The notes under the pieces were generated by a model. That model was given only the letters and a program-made list of their open reading frames with translations, did no database searches and was not told the origin of the DNA. From contig OW121741.1 in assembly GCA_933228675.1 (NCBI GenBank), positions 21,373,701 to 21,437,700 of the forward strand: 64,000 bases of DNA. The letters run 5' to 3'. Positions 40,169 through 50,527 of this stretch are shown here, piece by piece (position 1 is the stretch's first letter; each line of letters begins with the position of its first letter). The position numbers were made by a program, and so were the translations under genes. This stretch comes from Stomorhina lunata (lineage: Eukaryota; Arthropoda; Insecta; Diptera; Rhiniidae).

Positions 40169-41089
40169 TTATATTTCTTATTAAATTTATATTTTTTTTT
40201 TATCAAAAAATTAGTTTTTCACTTTTTCGCAACTACTTTGGTCGGCGTATTACAATTTATGACAAAATACTGAGAAATTCCCCTTAAACAAGCACACAAA
40301 TCTACAAAATCAAGAATACGATCTTAAGATTAGAACTTACAATCTTCAAAATAAGAATAAAATCTTGAAATCAAGATCACAATCTTGAAATAAAGAATAC
40401 GATCTAAAATTAAGATTTGAAATCTTATAATAAGATTAAAATCTTAAAAGCAAACAAATTACATGTTTATTTTTAGATTGTATTCTCATAAATAAGAATT
40501 TATTCTTAAATTTAAGAATATAAATCCTACTGGCTATATTTTCAAGATTGAAAATTCAAGATTTCGCAATCTTATATTGTAGATTTTTTTTCTTGAAATC
40601 AGATCGTCATTTTTCTCTTAGTACATTGCCTGACTTAATATTTTAGATACCTTGAGTAAGTTTTTTCACGACAGTGATGCTGAGTAGATCACAATGCCAT
40701 CTTCGCAATGGGTCTCGTTGGTGCTGGCTCTAATAATGATCGTTTGGCTGCTATTTTGCGCCAATTGGCCTAATATCATTCATCTTTTTATGGTTCGTAT
40801 CGCTCAGTGTTAAACTCATGTGGTCAAGAGTACACTTACTTTAAGCCCTATCACAGTGATAAATCCCATGGCTGTGTCTGCCTTTATGGTCACTTAGGTA
40901 TCTTTGTTAGATGTTAAAAACCTCATTTTGGGTAGCAGTCATTATCGGTACTGCTTGGTGCCTGACATGCAGGCTCGTATGCTACTTTCGATGAAACTTA
41001 TAATCAATTGCGTTGGTATGGCCATTGATGTTGTGGGACTTTTAACTGCGGAAGAACGTGCCGAATTGGCACAGAAGAATATATAACAC

Positions 41090-42290
41090 TAGCACCAATT
41101 ATGGAACTTTGTAATGTAAAAGTGATCAAATTAAATATCGCTTAATTTATAATTTTACTGTAAACTAAATTATACATTGTGTTTATTCACATATAATATA
41201 ACTTATAAGATTTAATTCATTAAAATAATCTGTAATTGGCTCTTTAATTATATTACCAAATAACAAAAATCCCGATATCATTCACGTCAAAAATTAGCGA
41301 TAATAAAATAATTAAAAATTTGTAATAAAAATTAAATTAAATGAAGATATTTTCAAGGTAAATGTAATTAACAATTTTGTTTCTTGCAATAATAATTCGC
41401 TGTTATATCAAAGATATCCAGAGGACGACATCATAGACCTATTACTATTTGCAGACGTTCGCAACAAAACGTAATAATTGCACTTTTTGAAAAAAATGTA
41501 GCTTTTGTTTATGTATAATTTATATTGTCACATTACACATTTTTTAAAAAAAATTCCAAAAAAAAAGAAAAAACTTTTTTATAATGTGGTAACGTTATAT
41601 TTGATATGACGTAGAAATACAAACTTCAAAAACCCTTATTAAAATTTAATGAAAGCAAGTGAAATTACCTTCAATATATATGCCTTGGTTTAAGGCCAAG
41701 ATATAGGTTGTCAAGTGGTGGTCCACGATTCTCTAGGAGTCCGTACGAACATTCCAGTGTGTCCGCGAAGAACTATATATATATATATTTTTTAAATATG
41801 TAGCCGAATAAAATGTGTGCCAGGATATTATATATCAAGGATGGAAAATGGCTTCCCAGATTTTTTACCAAATATTAAAACCAGAGACCGAATATTGTTT
41901 TATTTTTTAAATCAATCAAGTATAAATATCATTGCCGATGAAAAGTTATTTTCATTTCGATCGATGAATAATAAAGAGGGATTTATATTTGAAATATAAA
42001 TATCCCTCATGATGAAAATTTTAAATATCTTTAACGATAAATATCCGAACAGAAAAATATTTTATTGATTGTTTTATTTTTGAACTTCTGTTTTGACTTT
42101 GAAAAATAAAATATTTTTGAAATTTTCAAATTTTCAACAATGAATGTATGAATATGTTTCCAATTAATTGGAATGTTTTTGGACATCGAACTTAAACCTA
42201 ATAGTCCTAATGGAACTATTGGTGGTTTCTTTGATTCGCAAAACCATTTCAACATAAAATTTGCAACAATAATTAAATTTATTGTTATTT
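41090..42290. other. AT-rich, no recognised gene
   Basis: No ORF with family resemblance. Short ORFs (such as 41817-41999) have no support. Confidence 0.5.
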
Positions 42291-42520
42291 AAACGTCCTA
42301 AAGATTTATTATACCAGGACAAATCTTCTTCTTTGGTCATCCTTGACTCCCAGTGGAGCAGTTGCCTGACGTCTCCAGCTACCAGGTTTGAACTGTATCC
42401 AATTCCCACTCTAACCTGCTCGTGGTACAACCTGGAAACCTGAGCAACCTAGTTTAAGATGCGGTAAACAACCCGTGTGGGATTCTAGGTCAGGGCTAAT
42501 ATAAGAGGGAGTTATCTTAG
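42290..42520. repeat. non-LTR 3'-region-like fragment
   Basis: It shares TCCTTGACTCCCAGTGGAG with 62168-62186 and 7803-7840, followed by CTCGTGGTACAACC. A related piece is at 49600-49700. Confidence 0.5.
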
Positions 42521-43560
42521 AGTCATTCCAACGTATTTGGTCTAAGGGTCTAAAATAATTATGCTTGGTAAAGTACAAAAATGCAGCGTCTGTTCAAAAT
42601 GTTAGTTGCGGCTGCCAACGGGCGTCTGTCTCGGATCAAGTGGCTCGATATACAAACGTGGCTTGTTTCTTTGGACCCATCACCCATCGACTTAGCATTT
42701 ACGATATTTTAAGCATGGAAAGAAACAACATTACAGAATATACTACTCCAAGGGGTAATCATGCTACGGCAGCTGGCACAAGGATTTTAGAATTGCCTAA
42801 TCTATGCAAGTACATTATGATGAATGAAACCAGGAAAAATACAGAAATAAAATTTGAATATTTTCTATCAAAATTTTTTTTCATCGGATGAAAAAAGATG
42901 AAAACTATTTTGAACTGATCCCAAACGATTTTTTTATTTTTTATTTTCATCGGATTGAAAAACGATACAAAATTTTTCGAACAATTAGAAATCATTGGGG
43001 ATTTTTATTATTTTTTAAACTTCAATGCATGAAATAATAATAACAAGGAAGTTTCATTCTCTCTCTTCAAAATTATTTTGAAGTTTATTAGGTTTTTGAA
43101 GTTTGATATTTAAAAACAATTGAAAGAAAAACATTGCCACATTAAGAAAAGGGGTACGTAATACATTGGGATTAATTGTCAAAAATGTGTAATTTTGAAG
43201 TTAAGCATGTAATGAAGGCATTCAATATTAAAGAAATATAGTTGAAACAAATTGTATGATTATTTATTGAAGCTTTTTCGTAAATATTCGTAAGTTTTTT
43301 ATGCATAAAGGCATACATAATTGCATAAATTTTGTCATCATAAAATATTAGAAAAGTTGGATTGCCGGCAAAAATATGGTAGCACAAACTTTTACTATCC
43401 TAACAAACGTCATAAAGTTATCATGGCGACAAAAAGAGAGAATGGAACAACCTTCAGAATTATTAAATCATGCTTCAATGATTGTTTTTGTATGGATTAA
43501 AATATGAAAATATTGTTTTAAAAGTATTAATATTCGGTCTCTGATTTTTCAGACCCTTTT
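42520..43560. other. unrecognised sequence
   Basis: A 108-codon ORF (42565-42891) has no recognised motif. The rest is AT-rich. Confidence 0.4.
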
Positions 43561-44840
43561 TTGAGACTTTTTTCTGGGCTCTAGATATAGTTGGCATACA
43601 GATCGATGCAATTGCAGCAGTGAAACTGAGGAGCTGCCAAAGTGGTCTAACTATAGCTGTGGTCATAGCGTAATCCTTAACACGATTCCTGAACATTGAC
43701 CACATTAATGTTCGATGAGAGGTACCATAACCTCATACCTAAAGATGGGTTTTAGACCTGGGTATTTACCTAACGCTGGGTATTTACCTATTTATACCTA
43801 TCTTCATACCCGGGTATTTATCTAATTTCGGGTAAATACTCATTTGATAGAAATGCACGGAACGGCAGAACTCCTGGTAAAAGGTAGTATATAGACTTCT
43901 GCACTGACGGCTCAAAGCTTAACAATCATGTGGCTTTTGGGGTCTACTCCAAAGCTGTAGGCCTAATTATATCGCGAAGAGTAACTGCCATAAGAGAAGC
44001 AGTAGAATGGCTGAGATATACCGGTATGTGCTGGAAATCGAGCGTTTTCAAATCGTTCGAATTCTGATATATTTTTGAGATAATTTCCCTTATTTCCACA
44101 AAAAAAAATCCAAACCAAATGAAAGATAAGATATAAATCAAAAGGATTCATTTGTTTTAGGGAAATGACCGATAATTATCTCAAAAATATATAGGAAAAC
44201 GCGTTTAATATATTCTCTGGCAGCCAAGCTGCCATGTAATCTCTGGACTAAGTCTTCCTGAATTCAATATCAGGCCTGAGTTGCCGCAAATCTCTTAACG
44301 AGATGGTACAGCAGTTCCAGCAGCCACAGGAATATTACAGAGAATTTCAGAACAAACGAACTTGCAAGACTTGAGACTACCTTACCGATTCCAGCCGAAC
44401 TGGAGCCCGTGGATATGCCTCTAGCCACTTGCAAGCTCCTTCTGAGATATCTCACTTCTTAGCAAATGATAGGTGGGCGTCTGTCAATGGCTGTATTCAC
44501 TCCAAACAGATGTTCTCACAGATTGTTGTCATTGTCAAGACCTTGTTTGATTGGAATACATGCAATTAGACTGAAGCTTACCACTAATGACCTTTGCAGA
44601 AGCTGTGGAGGCAAATAGGTGATATAATCGATAACACATCTTCTAAGAACTGTAGGGGAATAATTTTAGGTTCACTTTTCTTAAGCGACCTAGACGATCT
44701 GGCAGGTATTGGTATCTACCGACTTAAGAGCTTTTTAAAGCGCTCGGGATGGTTCAGCAGACGAAGCTAGAAATATGTTGGTGGTGTCACAATGGACTTC
44801 GTGGTCTAAGTGAGTCTGTGTTTTTTTAGATCTAACCTAA
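43560..44840 (+). mobile_element. Jockey/I-like non-LTR 3' part, degraded
   Basis: Pieces in order: a segment reading IQIDAIAAVKLRSCQSG (43590), an RNase H start FCTDGSKLNNHVAFGVYSKA (43890), NELARLETTLPIPAELEP (44370), then LTTNDLCRSCGG (44580) and GIYRLKSFLKRSGWFSRRS (44710-44770). Stops and frameshifts are frequent. A ~170 bp palindromic block (about 44040-44205, ATTTTTGAGATAATT and its complement) interrupts it. Confidence 0.65.
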
Positions 44841-45184
44841 CCTATGATCGATGCAGAATGCCCTTACTTGAATACGCTTGTTGTTATAATTAACGTATTT
44901 TTTAATGAATAAAATCAAAATACAATATCTTGTGATAATGAAGTGATTTGAATGGGTCCTTCGATAATAATATTTACGAGTTATTGTTATGTTGATCAGT
45001 GTAAATCTGAGGTTCTTAGGGTATACACTGGCGATTAGTTTTAAATACATATTTAAGACATTAAGGTTTTGGGCGGATGTCAGGGTAATATCGGTAAAGT
45101 TCGGGGTTAATTAAAGATGTTTTTATAGTTAAAACTCCCAAAATCGAAGAGTGCTGAGCAACTTTTAACTTAGATAGAACAATT

Positions 45185-46055
45185 CACTAGCTATAGAGAT
45201 TTACGCTGATGGTTCAAAGAAGGAACAAGGTACTGGTAGTGGAACTTTTTGTGAAAAATTAGGAATAAGTAGTAGTTTTAAATTAAATACTAATTGTAGC
45301 ATCTTCCAAGCAGAGATATTTGCTGTATTGGAAGCAGCTCGTATGATATCTATGATACCGATATTCAAAAGCGATATCACAATTTGCATAGATAGTCAAG
45401 CAGCAATCATAGCAATATGCAATAGAATTATTAGGTCAAAGGTAGTTCGCCGTTGTCGCAGAGAGCTACAGGTTTTCAACGAACAACACTTTTTAAAACT
45501 GTACTGGGTACCAGGCCATAATAATATACTGGACAATGAGAAAGCAGATGAATTGACACGCACTGGAGCAGACTTGAATGAAAATGCAGCATGTGAGGAG
45601 GCTTAACCTGCGCTCTACTCAATTTACCAGAATATGAGAAACGAATTTAAATCTGAATTATCATAACTGGGCATAATAACTTAAGATACTTTTTGAAAAA
45701 AAAAAAATACGTTTAAGAAATGGCGATATGTGTAGATGATGCAACGTAGAAGAAGATAATACCACTTCCTTTGTCAATGTGTTGCACTATCTAACAATCG
45801 ATTTAAATGTTTTGATGCTTACTTTTTTCAGAATCTATAAGATCTAAGGAACGTGCATCGTCTAAAGATGATAAAATATATCAAATTTTCGAAGCTTTAT
45901 GTGAACTGATAAAGGAGACAAAAAAATGTGCTAACTGTTGGTAATGCTTCTGGAATAGAATCTACTTAATCGAGGACGCACTATGGATCAACACCCATGG
46001 TCTTGTGTGATTATAATCTCAGTTTTCTGTGAGGTTCTCTTACTTAATCTAATCT
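45185..46055 (+). mobile_element. non-LTR 3' part with uninterrupted RNase H domain
   Basis: 45197-45606 is open in one frame and reads EIYADGSKKEQGTGSG, IFQAEIFAVLEAARM, CIDSQAAIIAICN and YWVPGHNNILDNEKADELTR. It keeps the four acidic RNase H residues (D, E, D, D). The downstream part (45610-46055) resembles the element's C-terminus (FDAYFFQNL, LKMIKYIKF) with frameshifts. The upstream RT is not present. Confidence 0.75.
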
Positions 46056-46269
46056 AACTATTAACTTGCTTGAACATAAAACATTCAAATGAAAACAATA
46101 GAATACTGTTATCATCGAACCTCTTTCTTCTTCGGGTATTTTAGGGGATTTTAGTTTTTAAATGATCTGGCCACTTTATATTAAAGTACGTTAAACATCT
46201 GTTTATTTATTTTAACGTTAAAAAAATGCGTTTCAGTTCGTTGATGTTTTTCAGTCAGTCTCACTAAAG

Positions 46270-46614
46270 ATGGCAACTATAACGGACGAAGAGTGGCAAG
46301 AATACAAAGTACGATCGGTTCGATGCCATACAAAATTTCCCCTCGATTAACATTAAAAAGAAATAAAAATATTTAAATTATCTATTTTTTTGTTTTTGAT
46401 TTTTCTGAACTTGCAGAAAAAACACAATAAAACTTACACCGATGTGGCCGAGGAGGAGAGAAGACGGGCTATAGTGGCACATCGTAAGAAGATCATTGAG
46501 GAGCACAATAGAAGACATTTAGCGGGTGAAGAACCATATTCAGGACGTTTAAATTCCATGTCCGACTATACGGAGGAGGAACGCACGCGAATGCATGGTT
46601 TTATAATGACATGA
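46270..46614 (+). CDS. I29 cathepsin-propeptide inhibitor (crammer/CTLA-2 type), two exons
   Basis: Exon 1 is 46270-46308 (MATITDEEWQEYK), intron 46309-46416 (GTACGA donor, TTGCAG acceptor), exon 2 is 46417-46614 (KKHNKTYTDVAEEERRRAIV ... LNSMSDYTEEERTRM, stop TGA). The 78-residue product lacks any protease catalytic domain and matches free-standing propeptide inhibitors of cathepsin L-like enzymes such as fly crammer. The W..YK..HNK.Y, the ERFNIN-like helix (E..R...I....I.EHN) and LN.MSDYT are visible. Codon use is GC-richer than its surroundings. It appears intact and is probably a true host gene, though orthology to crammer itself is not proven. Confidence 0.85.
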
Positions 46615-46830
46615 ACTGTAGGGGACGGAACATTGAATTTTTGGACTCCACATAGTAGAGATAAGAGAAATTTATGTTTTGTGACCATAATTGTGAACTT
46701 TATTATTATTATAATTATTATATGCAAAATAGAGTGTGTATGTGTTTTTTCTATTGTTTTTCTAGTTCAATTAGAAAGAAAGTCTAATGAAATTGTTTAA
46801 TTTTAAAATAAATGATTATTTCTTGTTATT
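46615..46830 (+). other. likely 3' UTR of the I29 inhibitor gene
   Basis: An AATAAA lies at about 46807 (TAAAATAAATGATT) followed by a T-rich stretch, consistent with polyadenylation near 46830. Confidence 0.45.
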
Positions 46831-46974
46831 ATTATTGTGGTTTTGTTGTGTGTTGGAGAAATGAATAAAGCATGGTCATGGTGATAATGATGATAACGAT
46901 AATGATGTTCAATGTAAACGAGGGAAAAGTGAAATGATAACAGACATGAGTTTAGTTAAAACATGTTAAGTTAA

Positions 46975-47420
46975 ACAAAAGCATAGGGGCTGTTATAATA
47001 CTAATATAAACAATGTAATCAATGTTAACATTTTATGGAGAAAGGTAGTGTTAGAGTAACAGTATACCGACACACTGGATTACAGGCTATGGAATTAACA
47101 CAAAAAGTAAACAATGTAATAACAGAACAAAATAATGTTTAAGTAACAGTTTAACCGACACACTGTTTTACAAACAACAGAGAGGCTGTTAAAATACTCA
47201 ACAAGTATAAACAATGTAATCAGTTTTAGCTCTTTACAGAATAAAGTAATGTTACCGAAACTGTTTAACCGACAAATTGGTTTAGAAACAACATAGGGGC
47301 TGTTAATTTACTCAATGTAAACAGCCTAATCACTGTTTAGCTTTTTACAGAACAAAGTAATTTTATAGCAACAGCTTAACCAACACACAAATTTACATTC
47401 TACGTGATTAACTAAAGCTC
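46975..47420 (+). repeat. ~115-130 bp tandem repeats
   Basis: About four diverged copies with AACAATGTAATC, GTAACAGTTTAACCGACACA and ACATAGGGGCTGTTA. Confidence 0.7.
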
Positions 47421-48165
47421 TTAATATCTTAACACTTTGTAGTCAATGCATTCAAAATTCAAATTTATTATAAATAAATGGATTTATGTTATTGACACAT
47501 TTTATTTAAAATTGATCAAAATACTGAAAAAAACAACTTATAGGTATGCATAATTATTTTTAAATGTTAAAGTGTACGTGTGTGTATGCTTGCGTTTGTT
47601 TGCTTTTTTTCTTGAAAAAAAAAAAAAAAAAATAAATAATAATAATTTATTTGTTGTTTTCATTTCTATTCATTCAGTTGAAATGATCGTTTTTCATACT
47701 GAAATTTTTTAAAAATACTTGCTTTTGAATGACAAGCATAAGCAACATATGGCACCCAGCACAAGTTTCAAATTTATTATCTAAATATTTGTTTATAAGT
47801 ACTCGTGTAAAATCTAGTTATTTTAGGCAGGTACTGATATATTTTTGGTTCTTAGGCCCGGCTACTAAGAAAATAAAGTGGAAAAACATATACATTTATA
47901 CATACATACATACATAGATATAAGATAGAGTGACAATGTATATTTGTATGACCCGTCAGTCTAGACTGGAATTTAAAAACAAAAATACATATTCAAATCT
48001 ATTAAAAAAACAAATGGAAAATAAATATAAGTAAATAAAGAGACTAGAAATCTTAATTTTGTAAATTTTTCAATAACACCAAACTAACGAATTATTTCTA
48101 TTAGGGTACTAATGGGAATTGAGGCATCACTGAAAATGACCTCCTGGAGTCATACAAATAGCTAT
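47420..48165. other. unrecognised AT-rich sequence
   Basis: It contains a 17 bp A run at about 47615 and short (CATA)n. No gene is seen. Confidence 0.5.
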
Positions 48166-49254
48166 AAAAAGAGGAAATTTTTGAAAAATTTCCTATAAAA
48201 AGAGGAAATTTTTGAAAAATTTCCTATAAAAATAGGAAATTTTTGAAAAATTTCCTATAAAAATAGAAAATTTTAGAAAAATTTCCTATAAAAAAAGGAA
48301 ATTTTTGAAAAATTTCCTATAAAAATAGGAAATTTTTGAAAAATTTCCTATAAAAATAGGAAATTTTTGAAAAATTTCCTATAAAAATAGGAAATTTTTG
48401 AAAAATTTCCTATAAAAATAGGAAATTTTTGAAAAATTTCCTATAAAAATAGGAAATTTTTGAAAAATTTCCTATAAAAATAGGAAATTTTTGAAAAATT
48501 TCCTATAAAAATAGGAAATTTTTGAAAAATTTCCTATAAAAATAGGAAATTTTTGAAAAATTTCCTATAAAAATAGGAAATTTTTGAAAAATTTCCTATA
48601 AAAATAGGAAATTTTTGAAAAATTTCCTATAAAAATAGGAAATTTTTGAAAAATTTCCTATAAAAATAGGAAATTTTTGAAAAATTTCCTATAAAAATAG
48701 GAAATTTTTGAAAAATTTCCTATAAAAATAAGAAATTTTTGAAAAATTTCCTTTAAAAAAATAGTAAATTTTTGAAAAACTTCCTTAAAAAAATAGAAAA
48801 TTTTTGAAAAATTTCCTTTAAAAAAATAGTACATTTTTGAAAAAATTCCTTTTAATAAATAGTACATTTTTGAAAAATTTCCTTTAAAAAAATAGTAAAT
48901 TTTTGAAAAATTTCCTTTAAAAAAATGGTCAATTTTTGAAAATTTCCTATTAAAAAGTAGGAAATTTTTGAAAAATTTCCTTTAAAAAAACAGTAAAATT
49001 TTGAAAAATTTCCTTTAAAAAAACAAACATTTTTTGAAAAATTTCCTTTAAAAAAATAGTAAATTTTTGAAAAATTTCTTTTAAAAAAAAGTAAATTTTT
49101 AAAAAATTTCCTTTAAAGAAATAGTAAATTTTTGAAAAGTTTCCTTTAGAAAAATAGTAAATTTTTGAAAAATTTCCTTAAAAAAAGTAAATTTTAAAAA
49201 ATTTCCTTTAAAAAACAAGAAATTTTTGAAAAATTTCCGTTAAAAAAATAGTAA
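48165..49254 (-). repeat. 31 bp palindromic satellite, second array (inverted orientation)
   Basis: 48170-48760 is nearly uniform (AAATTTTTGAAAAATTT and CCTATAAAAATAGG). 48760-49254 is diverged (CCTTTAAAAAAATAGT). The array resumes at 54097-54285 after the 4.8 kb insertion. Confidence 0.95.
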
Positions 49255-49379
49255 CCCAGCAAAACTTTGGTAATGGCAAGTACTCTGATAACTGGTTACC
49301 TTGTAATGACTACAACATACCCTCCGAATAAATAATAAGTTATTACAGAAGTACTTATTTGTAATTAAGATGGTAATTT

Positions 49380-49440
49380 AAACTGAATGGCCCCGGTTCA
49401 AATCCCACCAAGGGCAACAATTTTTTTTAGTTTTTTTTTT
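49380..49440 (+). repeat. tRNA-like B-box segment
   Basis: CCCCGGTTCAAATCCCACCA fits a B-box and T-arm with a following T-run. No matching A-box was found upstream, so it is not called a tRNA. Confidence 0.35.
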
Positions 49441-50250
49441 ATTAGAAGAGTCTTTTTAAATGATTTTTGAATATAAGAACTTAAATATTACCTTCTGTAA
49501 AAAAAAAATTGGAAAACTAACTCACGGTAATAAAAAAATACCATCATGAGTCAATTTTGATTATGTAAGGGATGTTGGATACCAAACACGATTCAAATAG
49601 GTCTTAACTTGGTAAGCCCAACTTATCCTGTCATCCTTCATCTCAACTGTGGACACATACCTCCTCGTGGTATCACCCGGGGAGCTAGCTTAACACCCAT
49701 TAATATAGTGAGCTAACATGTACCGAGAGTTGTCCCATAAGATCGATAAAAATGGGTTAGGATTACGGGCTAGTAACCCTCTCTTGAAAAAAAAATGCTA
49801 TGAAGAGGATAAAATTAGAATTAGAATGTCCCACCACCTAATGTTAGAGAAGGATTTCCGAAACTTCGATAGAAAGACCAAGTAGAGGAACATTTTTCAC
49901 AGCTTGGCCAATAAAATTGGAGAATATTCGCACAAGATCGAAATCCATGGAATTCTAATATATGCTTGGACTTTAACCTTAACAGGTTGTAACTATAGGT
50001 CATTTAAGTAAGTAAGAGTCAATCTTATGTAAAAACGTATACAAAAAAGAAGATTTAAATTGTTTAAGTTTTAAAATAATTGAAAAGAAAACTTCTTTAT
50101 TGTTTATTAAATGCATTAAACATTTACAAAAAATCTTATAAAAAAATTTTTCCAAAAATTACAACAAAGCAAAAACAAAGTTATTGTCACATGATTTTGG
50201 ATCTAAAAATAAAAATTGTTTATATTAATTATAAGCTGCTAAGTTTTCAA

Positions 50251-50330
50251 CATATGAAGTAGCTCAGTGGAAGAGTCTCTGCCTAGCAGTCGGAGGGTCT
50301 GTGTTCGAGCCCCCATGCGGTCGTAAAAAA
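50251..50330 (+). repeat. tRNA-derived SINE head (tRNA-Ala-like)
   Basis: A-box TAGCTCAGTGG at 50260-50270 and B-box GTTCGAGCC at 50303-50311. The middle reads like an anticodon arm with loop CTAGCAG (anticodon AGC). The T-arm and acceptor do not pair well and an A-run follows (50325-50331), so this is a SINE-type pseudogene, not a working tRNA. Confidence 0.55.
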
Positions 50331-50355
50331 ATTTTGTATTTCGTTTCAAAATATA

Positions 50356-50495
50356 TTTTTATACCCTTCACCAATAGGTGAAAGGGTATTATAAGTTTGT
50401 GATTCCGTTTGTAATTTTTTTATTAGTGATCGTAGACCCCATAAAAATTATACCGATCGACTCAGAATCGGGAGGAGAATCGATTAAGCGATGTC

Positions 50496-50527
<32 letters not shown>

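Larger units (their letters stand above)
38727..40623. mobile_element. 1.9 kb element with 425 bp palindrome and a small spliced gene
   Basis: The left end reads CACTCAGGGAAAAAACG. The right end, reversed, reads TACTAAGAGAAAAATGACG, a similar imperfect inverted repeat. It sits in the Rpn1 pseudogene, which defines its borders. A near-perfect palindrome covers 38736-39160, and a related AATCTT/AAGATT-rich stretch covers 40300-40620. A minus-strand gene lies between. No transposase is recognised. A short target duplication (2-4 bp) is possible but uncertain. Confidence 0.7.
38531..41086 (+). pseudogene. Rpn1: broken Rpn1 (26S proteasome subunit PSMD2) copy, split by an insertion
   Basis: Part A (38531-38726) reads VGSCNAEITEFLLQTIM, then GEDIDAEMAYRSFG and, in a shifted frame, LRYCESCIRRSVP. 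Part B (40624-41086) reads LNILDTLSKFFHDSDAE, VGAGSNNDRLAAILRQLA, LDVKNLILGSSHYRYCLV and, near the end, TAEERAELAQ. These match Rpn1 in order, with frameshifts, stops and internal deletions. The element at 38727-40623 is inserted between the RRSVP and LNILDTL parts. No intron is seen inside the Rpn1 text, so it is probably a processed copy. Confidence 0.8.

Noticed and set aside
40904..41086. 60-codon ORF as a gene
   Set aside because: It matches Rpn1 in the middle of a frame-broken copy, so it is part of a pseudogene.
42565..42891. 108-codon ORF
   Set aside because: No recognisable motif, and it ends in AT-rich sequence. Not supported as a gene.
44820..44850. AACCTAACCT as telomere-like repeat
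   Set aside because: Only two units, at the end of a retroelement fragment. This is common in fly retroelement tails.
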